A stretch of DNA of 64,000 bases from Iningainema tapete BLCC-T55 (lineage in GTDB: Bacteria; Cyanobacteriota; Cyanobacteriia; Cyanobacteriales; Nostocaceae), in NCBI RefSeq assembly GCF_014698965.1, contig NZ_JACXAE010000025.1:123501-187500 (forward strand), written 5' to 3'. This document shows, one piece after another, positions 54,209 through 60,472 of this stretch. The notes below the pieces were generated by a model. The model had not been told where the DNA came from. It saw only the letters and a list, made by a program, of their open reading frames with translations, and ran no database searches. Position numbers and translations under genes: made by a program. Position 1 is the stretch's first letter, and every line of letters begins with the position of its first letter.

Positions 54209-54603
54209 GATTTTTTCTCCTTAAAGTATGGACAGGATAGTAATACAAGTGTAGTATGTTTAAAGGAATGATCAATAGGTGAAATTTTCTGTGATAACTG
54301 TTTACCCCATCTCCGCCTCCTTATGTGCTGCCAACTGCCCAGCTAGTTGGAAATCAGCTGCTATGGACGTGGAGTATTTATTTATGGGCGGCAGTAGCCG
54401 AAATCAACGGCAACTCACAGAGGGACAAGATGATTTTATATATGCCAGTATTGGTGTGCTGATTACAGCATCGAAACCAGAAAAAAGCGGGAGGTACAGG
54501 TCGAGAAATGCCGTACCAACATAGGACTAGAAGACATTAAGGTCTAATTCCAACCCCCGCTTCAAATTAAGAAACGGGGGTTTTTAATTTAAGGAGTCAA
54601 GCT
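54209..54603. promoter_or_regulatory. Leader region before the HNH gene
   Basis: About 395 bases. The frame 54279-54524 has poor coding character. Near the 3' end an ATTAAGGTCTAAT mini-hairpin is followed by a strong hairpin AACCCCCG/CGGGGGTT (about 54554-54583) and a T tract, just before AAGGAG. This may be a terminator of a short upstream RNA or an attenuator for the HNH gene. Confidence 0.4.
54554..54588 (+). terminator. Hairpin plus T tract upstream of the HNH gene
   Basis: CAACCCCCGCTTC, a short AAATTAAG loop, then AACGGGGGTTTTT. It is a canonical intrinsic terminator shape on the plus strand, ending 16 bases before the HNH start codon. Confidence 0.6.
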
Positions 54604-55149
54604 GTGGCGATCGCAATGCAAGTTTTAGAACAATCCGTAGTGGTATTTTCTCAAAGCTACTTGCCACTATGTCGAGTCAATATCAAGCGAGCAATTGTAC
54701 TTTTGCTGACAAATAAGGCTGAGCCGCTAGACTTTGTCGCAGAAAACGGACTTGTCATTCACTCACCCAGCTTGGCGCTTTATGTGCCAAAACACATTCG
54801 CTTGAAAATTAATGGTTATGAGCGGATGTGGAAAGTTCCCAGAGTGAATCGACGCGAAGTTTTACGGCGAGATCACCACAGTTGTCAATACTGCGGTAGC
54901 GGCAAACGTCTGACACTGGATCATGTGATTCCTCGTTCACGCGGCGGTTTACATACTTGGGATAACGTAGTTACAGCTTGTGAAAGGTGTAACTCCTTTA
55001 AAGGCGATCAAACACCCCAAGAGGCAAGAATGCAACTTCGCTCATTACCTAAAGCACCAGTCCACCCGGCAATTGCTTTTGCTATAAGCGAAGCTTGGCG
55101 TGACAGCGCTATGGAATTTTGGACGGATGTGCAAGCAAACCTGGAATAA
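54604..55149 (+). CDS. HNH endonuclease
   Basis: 181 residues. The GTG start is supported by AAGGAG seven bases upstream; an ATG at 54616 is less well placed. The HNH core is complete: CQYCGSGKRLTLDHVIPRSR, GGLHTWDNVVTACERCNSFK, with two CxxC zinc pairs. It should cleave DNA or act in repair; this is a widespread cyanobacterial family. The next gene follows by 16 bases. Confidence 0.88.
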   Translation: MAIAMQVLEQSVVVFSQSYLPLCRVNIKRAIVLLLTNKAEPLDFVAENGLVIHSPSLALYVPKHIRLKINGYERMWKVPRVNRREVLRRDHHSCQYCGSGKRLTLDHVIPRSRGGLHTWDNVVTACERCNSFKGDQTPQEARMQLRSLPKAPVHPAIAFAISEAWRDSAMEFWTDVQANLE

Positions 55150-55165
55150 CAGGAGAGCATAAGGA

Positions 55166-55555
55166 ATGCTGAAATTAACTTACACCGAAACTAGCTTTTA
55201 CTTAGAGTGTCTGGCTCAGTCGTTGGAACAATGGGTAGCGCAACGAGTGATTTTGGCACTGCGAATTGGTCACCGTTTATGTGTTGAATCTAGTACTGCT
55301 TCCTTTTTGCTTCCTGTTGATTTACCAGGAGTAGAGGTACTTGAGCAGATTGTCAAGCGCGATGACAGAGAAATCATTGCTTTGTCTGTCTGCGATACCG
55401 AGTATTTGGAGGTTACTCTTCAAGGCTCTTGGTTATCGGATGGTTCAACTGAAGCTGATGGTGTGTTTGTTACTACGATGAGCGATCGCACTGAGTTCTT
55501 CTTGCACAAACTTTGGCTTGAAGCTCATAAAAGCGCAGACCTAGTCATCGAATAA
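55166..55555 (+). CDS. Conserved-looking hypothetical protein, 129 residues
   Basis: Mixed alpha/beta sequence without membrane segments (LEQWVAQRVILALRIGHRL, SFLLPVDLPGVEVLEQIV). An AGGAG site precedes the ATG. It is co-directional with and 16 bases from the HNH gene, so likely in the same operon. The function is unknown. Confidence 0.7.
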   Translation: MLKLTYTETSFYLECLAQSLEQWVAQRVILALRIGHRLCVESSTASFLLPVDLPGVEVLEQIVKRDDREIIALSVCDTEYLEVTLQGSWLSDGSTEADGVFVTTMSDRTEFFLHKLWLEAHKSADLVIE

Positions 55556-55862
55556 ATACGCACACTCACAATTTTCTCATCGGGGATGTACAACCGTGCA
55601 TCCTCACAACTTCTATTTTGGTTGCTAATTGTTAATTGTTAATTGCTAATTGTTAATTGTCAGACCAGTGCTGTTCGCGCAGCGTCTCCCCTTGGGAGAA
55701 GGAGGGTTTCCCACTGTCACGGCATAGGAGCGAACCCGAAGGGCTAATTGCTTTTTGACCATTAGCTATTAGTCATTAGCCGTCTTCACCAAAATTTCAC
55801 ATTTCATTTATAACTACTATATATTCTTGACCAAATTTCCCAAAAAAATTTTTCCAAACCCC

Positions 55863-55892
55863 TTGACACTTTTTGTAGTATTTTTGTAGTAT
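55863..55892 (+). promoter_or_regulatory. Sigma-70-like promoter for the tRNA array
   Basis: TTGACA at 55863-55868 and TAGTAT at 55887-55892 with an 18-base spacer. A second TAGTAT copy is in the spacer (TTTTGTAGTA twice). The start would be near 55899, about 265 bases before the first tRNA. Confidence 0.65.
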
Positions 55893-56130
55893 TAAAGTAA
55901 TCAAGCGTAAGACAAAACTTTCAAACCTAAATAAACATGTTGTACATTCACTTACATAAATACCGCCCTCCTCCAGAGAGAAACAAAATATTCACTTTCA
56001 AAAAGTCTAATTTAGAGTCGCAATCCGATCAACACTCAAGGATAAAAACCCCTGAATACATTCATAAAATTCAACAGGTTTATTACCTAGAGCGTCGATG
56101 GTATTTGTAAAAGTTAAAAGTAATTTTTCT

Positions 56131-56142
56131 GAACCTTGAAAA
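56131..56142 (+). promoter_or_regulatory. boxA antiterminator-like element
   Basis: GAACCTTGAAAA is identical to the boxA reported for cyanobacterial 16S-23S spacers, followed by CTAAATA where rRNA spacers have CTGCATA. It lies 22 bases before the first tRNA-like gene. Confidence 0.7.
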
Positions 56143-56164
56143 CTAAATAAGACGTCCATTTTAT

Positions 56165-56236
56165 GGGGGTGTAGCTCAATGGCTAGAGCGTTCCTGTCTT
56201 TTGGAAAAGTTGCGGGTTCGAGTCCCGTCACCCTCG
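56165..56236 (+). tRNA. tRNA-like, Asp or Lys type with degenerate anticodon arm
   Basis: Acceptor GGGGGTG/CACCCTC, D arm GCTC..GAGC and T arm GCGGGTTCGAGTCCCGT are good. The anticodon arm is irregular: with a 7-base loop the anticodon is CTT (Lys) but one stem pair is lost and base 37 is T; the loop also holds TGTC, and discriminator G plus the T arm resemble tRNA-Asp(GTC). Confidence 0.6.
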
Positions 56237-56244
56237 CTTGACAA

Positions 56245-56316
56245 GGCTCCATCGAATAATGGCTAATTCCTCCGTCTTTCTAACGGAAAATACGGGTTCG
56301 AGTCCCGTTGGAGCTA
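56245..56316 (+). tRNA. tRNA-Glu(TTC), array copy
   Basis: Acceptor GGCTCCA/TGGAGCT, D stem GAAT/ATTC, anticodon stem TCCGT/ACGGA with loop CTTTCTA. Base 37 is T, not A as in the copy at 50386. T arm ACGGGTTCGAGTCCCGT. Confidence 0.8.
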
Positions 56317-56322
56317 CTGTTT

Positions 56323-56407
56323 GGGTTGGTATCCAAGCTGGCTGAAGGAACTCGACTGTAAATTGAGAGCTTATATGCACACGGGGGTTCAAATCCCTCC
56401 CAACCCA
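56323..56407 (+). tRNA. tRNA-Tyr(GTA)
   Basis: 85 bases. Acceptor GGGTTGG/CCAACCC, anticodon stem CTCGA/TTGAG with loop CTGTAAA, and the long variable arm expected of bacterial tRNA-Tyr. Confidence 0.93.
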
Positions 56408-56411
56408 TTAT

Positions 56412-56501
56412 GGAGAGGTGGCTGAGTGGCTAAAAGCGTCCTCCTGCTAAGAGGAAGCGAGTTGTTAAAATTCGTCGCAGGTTCAAATCCTGTCCTCTCC
56501 A
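56412..56501 (+). tRNA. tRNA-Ser(GCT)
   Basis: 90 bases. Acceptor GGAGAGG/CCTCTCC, anticodon stem TCCTC/GAGGA with loop CTGCTAA, a long variable arm and T arm CAGGTTCAAATCCTG. Confidence 0.93.
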
Positions 56502-56505
56502 TCTT

Positions 56506-56579
56506 GATCGCGTAGTGTAACCGGATAACATTTCAGTCTACGAAACTGAAGAGTGAAGGTTCAAATCCTTCCGCGATCG
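56506..56579 (+). tRNA. tRNA-Arg(ACG)
   Basis: Acceptor GATCGCG/CGCGATC, anticodon stem TCAGT/ACTGA with loop CTACGAA, T arm GAAGGTTCAAATCCTTC. The 3' end forms a HIP1 octamer with the next bases (56573-56580). Confidence 0.92.
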
Positions 56580-56591
56580 CTCGCCTTACAT

Positions 56592-56659
56592 GGGAGAGAT
56601 GTTGTAGTAGCTGGTTCAGGTTGAATTGACCAGTCTACTGGGTAAAACTCATCTTTCCT
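56592..56659 (+). ncRNA. Long non-tRNA hairpin between tRNA genes
   Basis: GGGAGAGATG pairs with CATCTTTCCT (10 base pairs, two G-T), enclosing GTAG/CTAC and CTGGTT/GACCAG. Its size is tRNA-like, but it has no anticodon arm or T arm. It may be a spacer structure, processing signal or remnant. Confidence 0.5.
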
Positions 56660-56667
56660 CTTTATAT

Positions 56668-56742
56668 CCCCCGGTAGCTCAGTGGGTAGTTAGCGCCTAT
56701 TTGAAAAATAGGAGGTCGTCGGTTCAATTCCGACCTGGGGGG
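56668..56742 (+). tRNA. tRNA-Phe(GAA)
   Basis: Acceptor CCCCCGG/CTGGGGG, anticodon stem CCTAT/ATAGG with loop TTGAAAA, T arm GTCGGTTCAATTCCGAC. One D-stem mismatch and an atypical discriminator G. Confidence 0.85.
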
Positions 56743-56749
56743 CTGTCGT

Positions 56750-56819
56750 TGCCCTGTAGCAAGCGTGGAACGATCGCCTGTTAAGCGAATGGTCGTAGGT
56801 TCGATCCCTACCAGGGCAG
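56750..56819 (+). tRNA. tRNA-Asn(GTT) with poor D arm
   Basis: 70 bases. Acceptor TGCCCTG/CAGGGCA, anticodon stem TCGC/GCGA with loop CTGTTAA, T arm GTAGGTTCGATCCCTAC. The D arm (GCAAGCGTGGAACGA) has no clear stem. Confidence 0.8.
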
Positions 56820-56827
56820 CCATTCAT

Positions 56828-56901
56828 TGCCGGATGGACGATTGGGCAAGTCGCCGTGAATCTGAATCATGGAGAGGTTGGTTCGATCCCAACTCCGGCA
56901 T
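56828..56901 (+). tRNA. tRNA-Gln(CTG)
   Basis: Acceptor TGCCGGA/TCCGGCA, D stem GAC/GTC, anticodon stem CGTGA/TCATG with loop ATCTGAA, T arm GTTGGTTCGATCCCAAC. The T1-A72 start fits tRNA-Gln. Confidence 0.85.
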
Positions 56902-56909
56902 CCAATCAT

Positions 56910-56986
56910 TGGGGAGTAGGCGACGTTGGCAAAGCCACCTGATTTTGACTCAGGAAATCTCGCGGGTTCAATTCCTGCCTCCCCAG
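56910..56986 (+). tRNA. tRNA-Gln(TTG)
   Basis: Acceptor TGGGGAG/CTCCCCA, D stem GGC/GCC, anticodon stem CCTGA/TCAGG with loop TTTTGAC, T arm GCGGGTTCAATTCCTGC. Confidence 0.88.
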
Positions 56987-56988
56987 TT

Positions 56989-57010
56989 CTGCTCTGATTC
57001 AACAGGGCAG
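56989..57010 (+). other. Small hairpin between tRNA genes
   Basis: CTGCTCT and AGGGCAG form a 7-base stem around GATTCAAC. It is another non-tRNA structure in a spacer of the array. Confidence 0.5.
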
Positions 57011-57019
57011 TTAAATTAT

Positions 57020-57094
57020 GCTCCTGTAGCCCAACTGGAAGAAGGTCACCATCTTAAACATGGTTTAGTGTGGGTTCAAATCCCACCAGGAGCA
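57020..57094 (+). tRNA. tRNA with Leu anticodon TAA, short variable arm
   Basis: Acceptor GCTCCTG/CAGGAGC, anticodon stem ACCAT/ATGGT with loop CTTAAAC (TAA), T arm GTGGGTTCAAATCCCAC. The variable region is five bases (TTAGT), unlike normal bacterial tRNA-Leu. No intron is present. Confidence 0.82.
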
Positions 57095-57098
57095 TCAA

Positions 57099-57172
57099 CG
57101 GGGTGTGGCGCAGCTTGGTAGCGCGTCTGCTTTGGGAGCAGAATGTCACAGGTTCAAATCCTGTCACCCCGA
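57099..57172 (+). tRNA. tRNA-Pro(TGG)
   Basis: Acceptor CGGGGTG/CACCCCG, D arm GCGC..GCGC, anticodon stem TCTGC/GCAGA with loop TTTGGGA, T arm ACAGGTTCAAATCCTGT. A textbook cloverleaf. Confidence 0.95.
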
Positions 57173-57175
57173 TAT

Positions 57176-57250
57176 GCCCCTGTAGCCCAACTGGAAAGAG
57201 GCGTCAAGCTTAGACCTTGGATGATACTGGTTCAAATCCAGTCAGGGGTA
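57176..57250 (+). tRNA. tRNA with Leu anticodon TAG, short variable arm
   Basis: Acceptor GCCCCTG/CAGGGGT, anticodon stem TCAAG/CTTGG with loop CTTAGAC (TAG), T arm ACTGGTTCAAATCCAGT, variable region ATGAT. The 5' half (CCTGTAGCCCAACTGGAA) is nearly identical to the TAA tRNA, so they are paralogues. Confidence 0.82.
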
Positions 57251-57260
57251 TTGGTAAATA

Positions 57261-57334
57261 CGCGGGGATGAAGTAAGAGTGGCTTGGAGGTCTCATAAGC
57301 CTCAAATCAGCAGGTGCAACTCCTGCCCCCGTTA
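57261..57334 (+). tRNA. tRNA-Met(CAT)-like with abnormal T loop
   Basis: Acceptor CGCGGGG/CCCCGTT with C1 unpaired to T72, anticodon stem GAGGT/GCCTC with loop CTCATAA, T stem GCAGG/CCTGC. The T loop is TGCAACT instead of TTCAAAT. CCA follows the discriminator (57335-57337), the only encoded CCA in the array. TTGGTAA upstream can pair with TTACCAA at the 3' end. Confidence 0.7.
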
Positions 57335-57356
57335 CCAAATTATGCAGGCAGTAAAT

Positions 57357-57427
57357 GCGAATGTGGTGTAACGGCAGCATGTGAGGCTTCCAACCTTTTG
57401 GTACGAGTTCAAATCTCGTCATTCGCT
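57357..57427 (+). tRNA. tRNA-Gly(TCC)
   Basis: 71 bases. Acceptor GCGAATG/CATTCGC, D stem GTG/CAT, anticodon loop CTTCCAA, T arm ACGAGTTCAAATCTCGT. The lower anticodon stem has a mismatch. Confidence 0.85.
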
Positions 57428-57440
57428 CTTTTACCCTTAA

Positions 57441-57527
57441 GGAAGATGCCGCTGAATGGACGGCAAGCGGTCTTGAAAACCGTGGTACAGCAGCGATGTT
57501 GTAGGGGTTCAATTCCTCCATCTTCCT
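57441..57527 (+). tRNA. tRNA-Ser(TGA)
   Basis: 87 bases. Acceptor GGAAGAT/ATCTTCC, anticodon stem GCGGT/ACCGT with loop CTTGAAA, and a long variable arm (GGTACAGCAGCGATGTTG). Confidence 0.9.
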
Positions 57528-57532
57528 TTCAT

Positions 57533-57605
57533 CCACCGGAGGCGGAAATAGCGACGCGCTGTGCCGATAACGCAGTTGTAGGAGGGGCAGTACCTCCCCA
57601 GTGGA
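57533..57605 (+). tRNA. tRNA-Ile(GAT)-like with abnormal T loop and C33
   Basis: Acceptor CCACCGG/CCAGTGG (one mismatch), D stem GCG/CGC, anticodon stem CTGTG/CGCAG with loop CCGATAA, T stem GGAGG/CCTCC. The T loop is GGCAGTA, without TTC, and base 33 is C where U is nearly universal. It is a possible pseudo-tRNA. Confidence 0.55.
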
Positions 57606-57608
57606 TTT

Positions 57609-57681
57609 GGGAATGTAGCTCAATTGGCAGAGCAGGTGACTCTTAATCACAAGGTTGCAGGTTCGATTCGTGTCATTCCCA
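57609..57681 (+). tRNA. tRNA-Lys(CTT)
   Basis: Acceptor GGGAATG/CATTCCC, D arm GCTC..GAGC, anticodon stem GGTGA/TCACA with loop CTCTTAA, T arm with one mismatch. A run of seven T follows and may end the array transcript. Confidence 0.88.
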
Positions 57682-57758
57682 TTTTTTTGGATTACAAAGA
57701 TTTACGAAATTTTTCTAGTTGTTTGTGAAGTTTTTAGTAAAGAAAATATCTTACATTT

Positions 57759-58718
57759 ATGGCTACTATAACTATGCGCCCCTATCAAGGGGAAGCAGAT
57801 TTGGAAGCGATCGCCAACCTCATCAACCTTTGTGATGAAGTTGATAAATTAGACCAAGGTGTATCAATTAGCGAACTCCGAACTGATTTTAACGCCCCCT
57901 CTATGGATCAAGCCCGTGACATAAGGTTGTGGCATGATAGCGATGATCAGCTCATAGGTTTCGGAAATTTGTGGATTAGTGAGCCAAGCGAGACGATTGA
58001 TGGTTATTTGAGTTTCTACGTTCACCCAAGCATCCGTGGTGGTGGTTTGGAAACCGAAATCATCAAGTGGAGCCAAGAGCGGATGCGCGAAGTTAGGCAA
58101 GAACGAGGTGTATCTGTGAGGTTACGTTCGGGTGCGCGAGATTACCGAAGCGATCGCATTCGCATTCTGGAAAATCATGGTTTTCAGAGCGAGCGCTACT
58201 TTTTCACGATGGAGCGAAATCTTGCTCTTGCGATCGAACAACCTAAATTTCCCCAAGGGTTCACTTTGCGCCATATGAATGGCGAACAAGATGCACAAGC
58301 TTGGGTAGAATTACATAACCAATCATTTATCGACCACTGGAATTACCATCCTCTGACAGTAGAAAATCATCAACACTGGCTGAATGAACCTACTTATAGA
58401 CCAGAATTGGATTTAATTGTTACTGCTTTTGATGGTACATTCGCTGCCTACTGTCACTGCCATATCTCCTTAGAAGATAACGCCCGTACTGGGCGGAATG
58501 AAGGCTGGGTAGGAATACTTGGTACACGGCGAGGCTTCCGCCGTATGGGGCTAGGACGAGCCATGTTACTTTCTGGTTTGCGTCGTCTTCAAGCGGAGGG
58601 CATAGATACAGCCAGACTTGGTGTTGATGCCGATAATCCTAACGGTGCTTTGCCGCTTTACCAATCAGTTGGCTTCCACAAGCTTTATACGAATATTTCA
58701 TACTTTCAGGATGTTTAG
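57759..58718 (+). CDS. Tandem GNAT acetyltransferase
   Basis: 319 residues with two GNAT domains. The N-terminal copy (5-150) is divergent (YLSFYVHPSIRGGGLETEII), and the C-terminal copy (165-315) has the acetyl-CoA loop GTRRGFRRMGLGRAMLLSGL and DNPNGALPLYQSVGF. The layout resembles mycothiol synthase MshD-like and related tandem acetyltransferases; cyanobacteria do not make mycothiol, so the substrate is unknown. It follows the tRNA array by about 80 bases but probably has its own promoter. Confidence 0.85.
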   Translation: MATITMRPYQGEADLEAIANLINLCDEVDKLDQGVSISELRTDFNAPSMDQARDIRLWHDSDDQLIGFGNLWISEPSETIDGYLSFYVHPSIRGGGLETEIIKWSQERMREVRQERGVSVRLRSGARDYRSDRIRILENHGFQSERYFFTMERNLALAIEQPKFPQGFTLRHMNGEQDAQAWVELHNQSFIDHWNYHPLTVENHQHWLNEPTYRPELDLIVTAFDGTFAAYCHCHISLEDNARTGRNEGWVGILGTRRGFRRMGLGRAMLLSGLRRLQAEGIDTARLGVDADNPNGALPLYQSVGFHKLYTNISYFQDV

Positions 58719-59181
58719 CTTGCTAGTGGTTCATTGCTAACAAAATTGGCAATTAACCATTAAGCAATTTAATCATTAAGGAATTATTACTTTACTCACT
58801 ATGAATCAAGTTAATTTACTCTATCTTTAGAGTGATTTCAAGCCAAGCACAAATCAGATACAGTTCCGCCTCTGGATTGATTTATCCTCTGCTATTTTCC
58901 AAGTAAAAAGGAATTTAGGCTGAATATTAAATGATAAAGCTAAACGTGAACAGCAATCAAGCAAGGAATAATAAATTTTTTAAACTAAAAGTACCTCTGT
59001 TTTAAACCAAAGGTAAGATTGCTTCGTTAACACACAAAACTAGGCTTTTTTCAGCCATAACACCTGTGGTAAGCTTTTAGGCATTCACCTTTGATCACAG
59101 GTAGTAATTGATATGCTACTTTGTAAAAGGGATAAAACCTGGGGTGATTTTTTGAATTGCTTAGTGTTTGGAGGGTTTTAA
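58719..59181. other. Gap of about 460 bases
   Basis: No gene is supported. A short ATTAAGCAATTTAATCATTAAG repeat-like stretch is split across 58758-58781, and an ACCTGTG/CACAGGT inverted repeat (59062-59102) lies upstream of the secreted-protein gene. Confidence 0.4.
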
Positions 59182-59541
59182 ATGAAGAATATTGGTTCTG
59201 GTTTATCTAGATTACGTGTAGTACGCTTTGTAATAGTTGCTTTTGCTTGTACCGTACTGCTTTTGTCTAACACATTGCCTGCATCTGCGATTGGTAGCCC
59301 TAAATCTAATCCCGATGAAAGTACCACACAGCTACTAGAAACGCAGAAGAAGACCGATGAAATATCTAAAGAACCACCTCCAACACTGGAAAAGGTTCAA
59401 AAGGAATCTAACAAGGGGCTGAACGAAATCCAGGGAGATGCTGACATTGACAAGCAGAAGCGCCCGGAAAATACTCAAGGTTCTACCTCTGTAGAAGATG
59501 AAATCAAAGGTTTTCTGGACAAGGTAACAGGTAACGATTAA
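59182..59541 (+). CDS. Small secreted protein, low-temperature-induced-like
   Basis: 119 residues. A signal peptide (VVRFVIVAFACTVLLLSN, cleavage near PASA-IG) is followed by a polar Lys/Glu/Gln-rich helical mature part. A GGAGGG ribosome site precedes the ATG. It resembles cyanobacterial proteins annotated as low-temperature-induced; this is tentative. Hairpins follow the gene. Confidence 0.65.
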   Translation: MKNIGSGLSRLRVVRFVIVAFACTVLLLSNTLPASAIGSPKSNPDESTTQLLETQKKTDEISKEPPPTLEKVQKESNKGLNEIQGDADIDKQKRPENTQGSTSVEDEIKGFLDKVTGND

Positions 59542-59874
59542 GTAACTTTACATAATTGTAACATCAAGGTGTATTTTTTTAATGAATTTAACATAAAAAG
59601 TTAAATTTTGTTACACCTTTATTTCAGACATCTTGAGAGTCTATGGCTTTCAAGATGTTTATTGCTTAGTATATGTGTTTCCTACAGCGTTTACTTAAAT
59701 CATTCAATAAACCATAACTATATTTTAATTATTTATTAGTAAATAATTCAGCCGAAAATAACTTTCATCTTTAGGTGAATTAATGGAAGATTCATAATCA
59801 TTCCTTAGGTTGATGTTGAATGCAGTAGGAATTTGTGAACTTAGATGAAGAAGATAGCATAGGAAAAAGAAACA
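59542..59874. terminator. Spacer with two inverted repeats
   Basis: AAGGTGTA/TACACCTT (59566-59619, with a nested AT-rich stem) and ACATCTTGA/TCAAGATGT (59628-59658, followed by a T-rich stretch). They probably end the secreted-protein transcript; the rest is the promoter region of dps. Confidence 0.55.
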
Positions 59875-60414
59875 ATGCGTAGGCTAAACATTGGTTTGTC
59901 AGAAGAACAGCGCCAAGGAGTAATTAACCTGTTGAATCAAGATTTGGCAGATGCTTATTTGGTGTTGGTGAAAACTAAAAAGTTCCACTGGGATGTTGTT
60001 GGACCTCAGTTCCGCAGTCTTCACTTGCTTTGGGAAGATCAGTACACAATACTAACTCAAACAATCGACTCTTTAGCTGAGCGGGTTCGCCAATTAGGTG
60101 GTTATCCAGTTGGTACAATGGAAGGATTTCTCAAGGCTGCTTCTCTAAAAGAGGAAGCTGGTAACGTCCCCACTGCTAGTGGAATGGTTTCTCGCTTAGT
60201 AGATGATCATGAGCAAATCATTCGCAACTTGCGTGAGCATGTGGATCAGTGTAGTGATAATTTCCATGATGAAGGAACCGCTGACTTCCTTACTGGACTA
60301 ATGGAAGGACATGAGGAAATGGCTTGGATGCTACGTTCTTTCATTGAAGGACAAGCACTAGAACCAGACGGATCTCAGCAAAACCAGGCAATTAAAACCC
60401 CTGTAGCTGTGTAA
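59875..60414 (+). CDS. dps: Dps family ferritin
   Basis: 179 residues. The four-helix Dps fold has its ferroxidase-site ligands: His in KTKKFHWDVVG (about 39), His/Asp region in LHLLWEDQYTILTQTIDSLAERVR and the later HEQIIRNLREH and EGHEEMAWMLRSF helices. It oxidises and stores iron using hydrogen peroxide and may coat DNA. A C-terminal tail of about 20 polar residues is added. It is a cyanobacterial multi-copy family, and I cannot tell the paralogue. Confidence 0.92.
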   Translation: MRRLNIGLSEEQRQGVINLLNQDLADAYLVLVKTKKFHWDVVGPQFRSLHLLWEDQYTILTQTIDSLAERVRQLGGYPVGTMEGFLKAASLKEEAGNVPTASGMVSRLVDDHEQIIRNLREHVDQCSDNFHDEGTADFLTGLMEGHEEMAWMLRSFIEGQALEPDGSQQNQAIKTPVAV

Positions 60415-60443
60415 CGACACTTTAATCTGTCTAAGGTATGAAC

Positions 60444-60470
60444 AAAAAGTCCGCTCTATGCGGATTTTTT
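60444..60470. terminator. Bidirectional terminator after dps
   Basis: AAAAAGTCCGC, loop TCTAT, GCGGATTTTTT. It has an A run on one side and a T run on the other, between the convergent dps and TIGR02588 genes. Confidence 0.85.
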
Positions 60471-60472
60471 GT

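Larger units (their letters stand above)
55556..56164 (+). promoter_or_regulatory. Upstream region and leader of the tRNA array
   Basis: About 600 bases holding, in order: TTAATTG-type short tandem repeats (about 55621-55664), a GTTCGCGCAGCGTCTCC dispersed repeat with its GGAGAAGGAGGG and GAGCGAACCCGAAGG parts (about 55672-55744), a promoter at 55863-55892 and a boxA-like element at 56131-56142. No protein gene is supported; the 56007-56252 frame is a shadow. Confidence 0.65.

Noticed and set aside
54279..54524. 81-codon frame
   Set aside because: It has no ribosome site, odd composition and no domain-like pattern, and is probably non-coding.
57020..57094. Group I intron expected in tRNA-Leu(TAA)
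   Set aside because: The anticodon loop is uninterrupted at seven bases, so no intron is present.
56765..57121. Plus-strand frame of 118 codons
   Set aside because: It is a read-through of the Asn-Gln-Gln-TAA tRNA genes; the apparent repeats in the protein are T arms.
57210..57650. Minus-strand open frame of 146 codons across tRNA genes
   Set aside because: It lies wholly within well-formed tRNA sequences on the other strand and has no protein-like features.
56165..57681. CRISPR-like array of regularly spaced repeats
   Set aside because: The repeated GGTTCAAATCC motif is the T arm of each tRNA; unit lengths and bodies differ.
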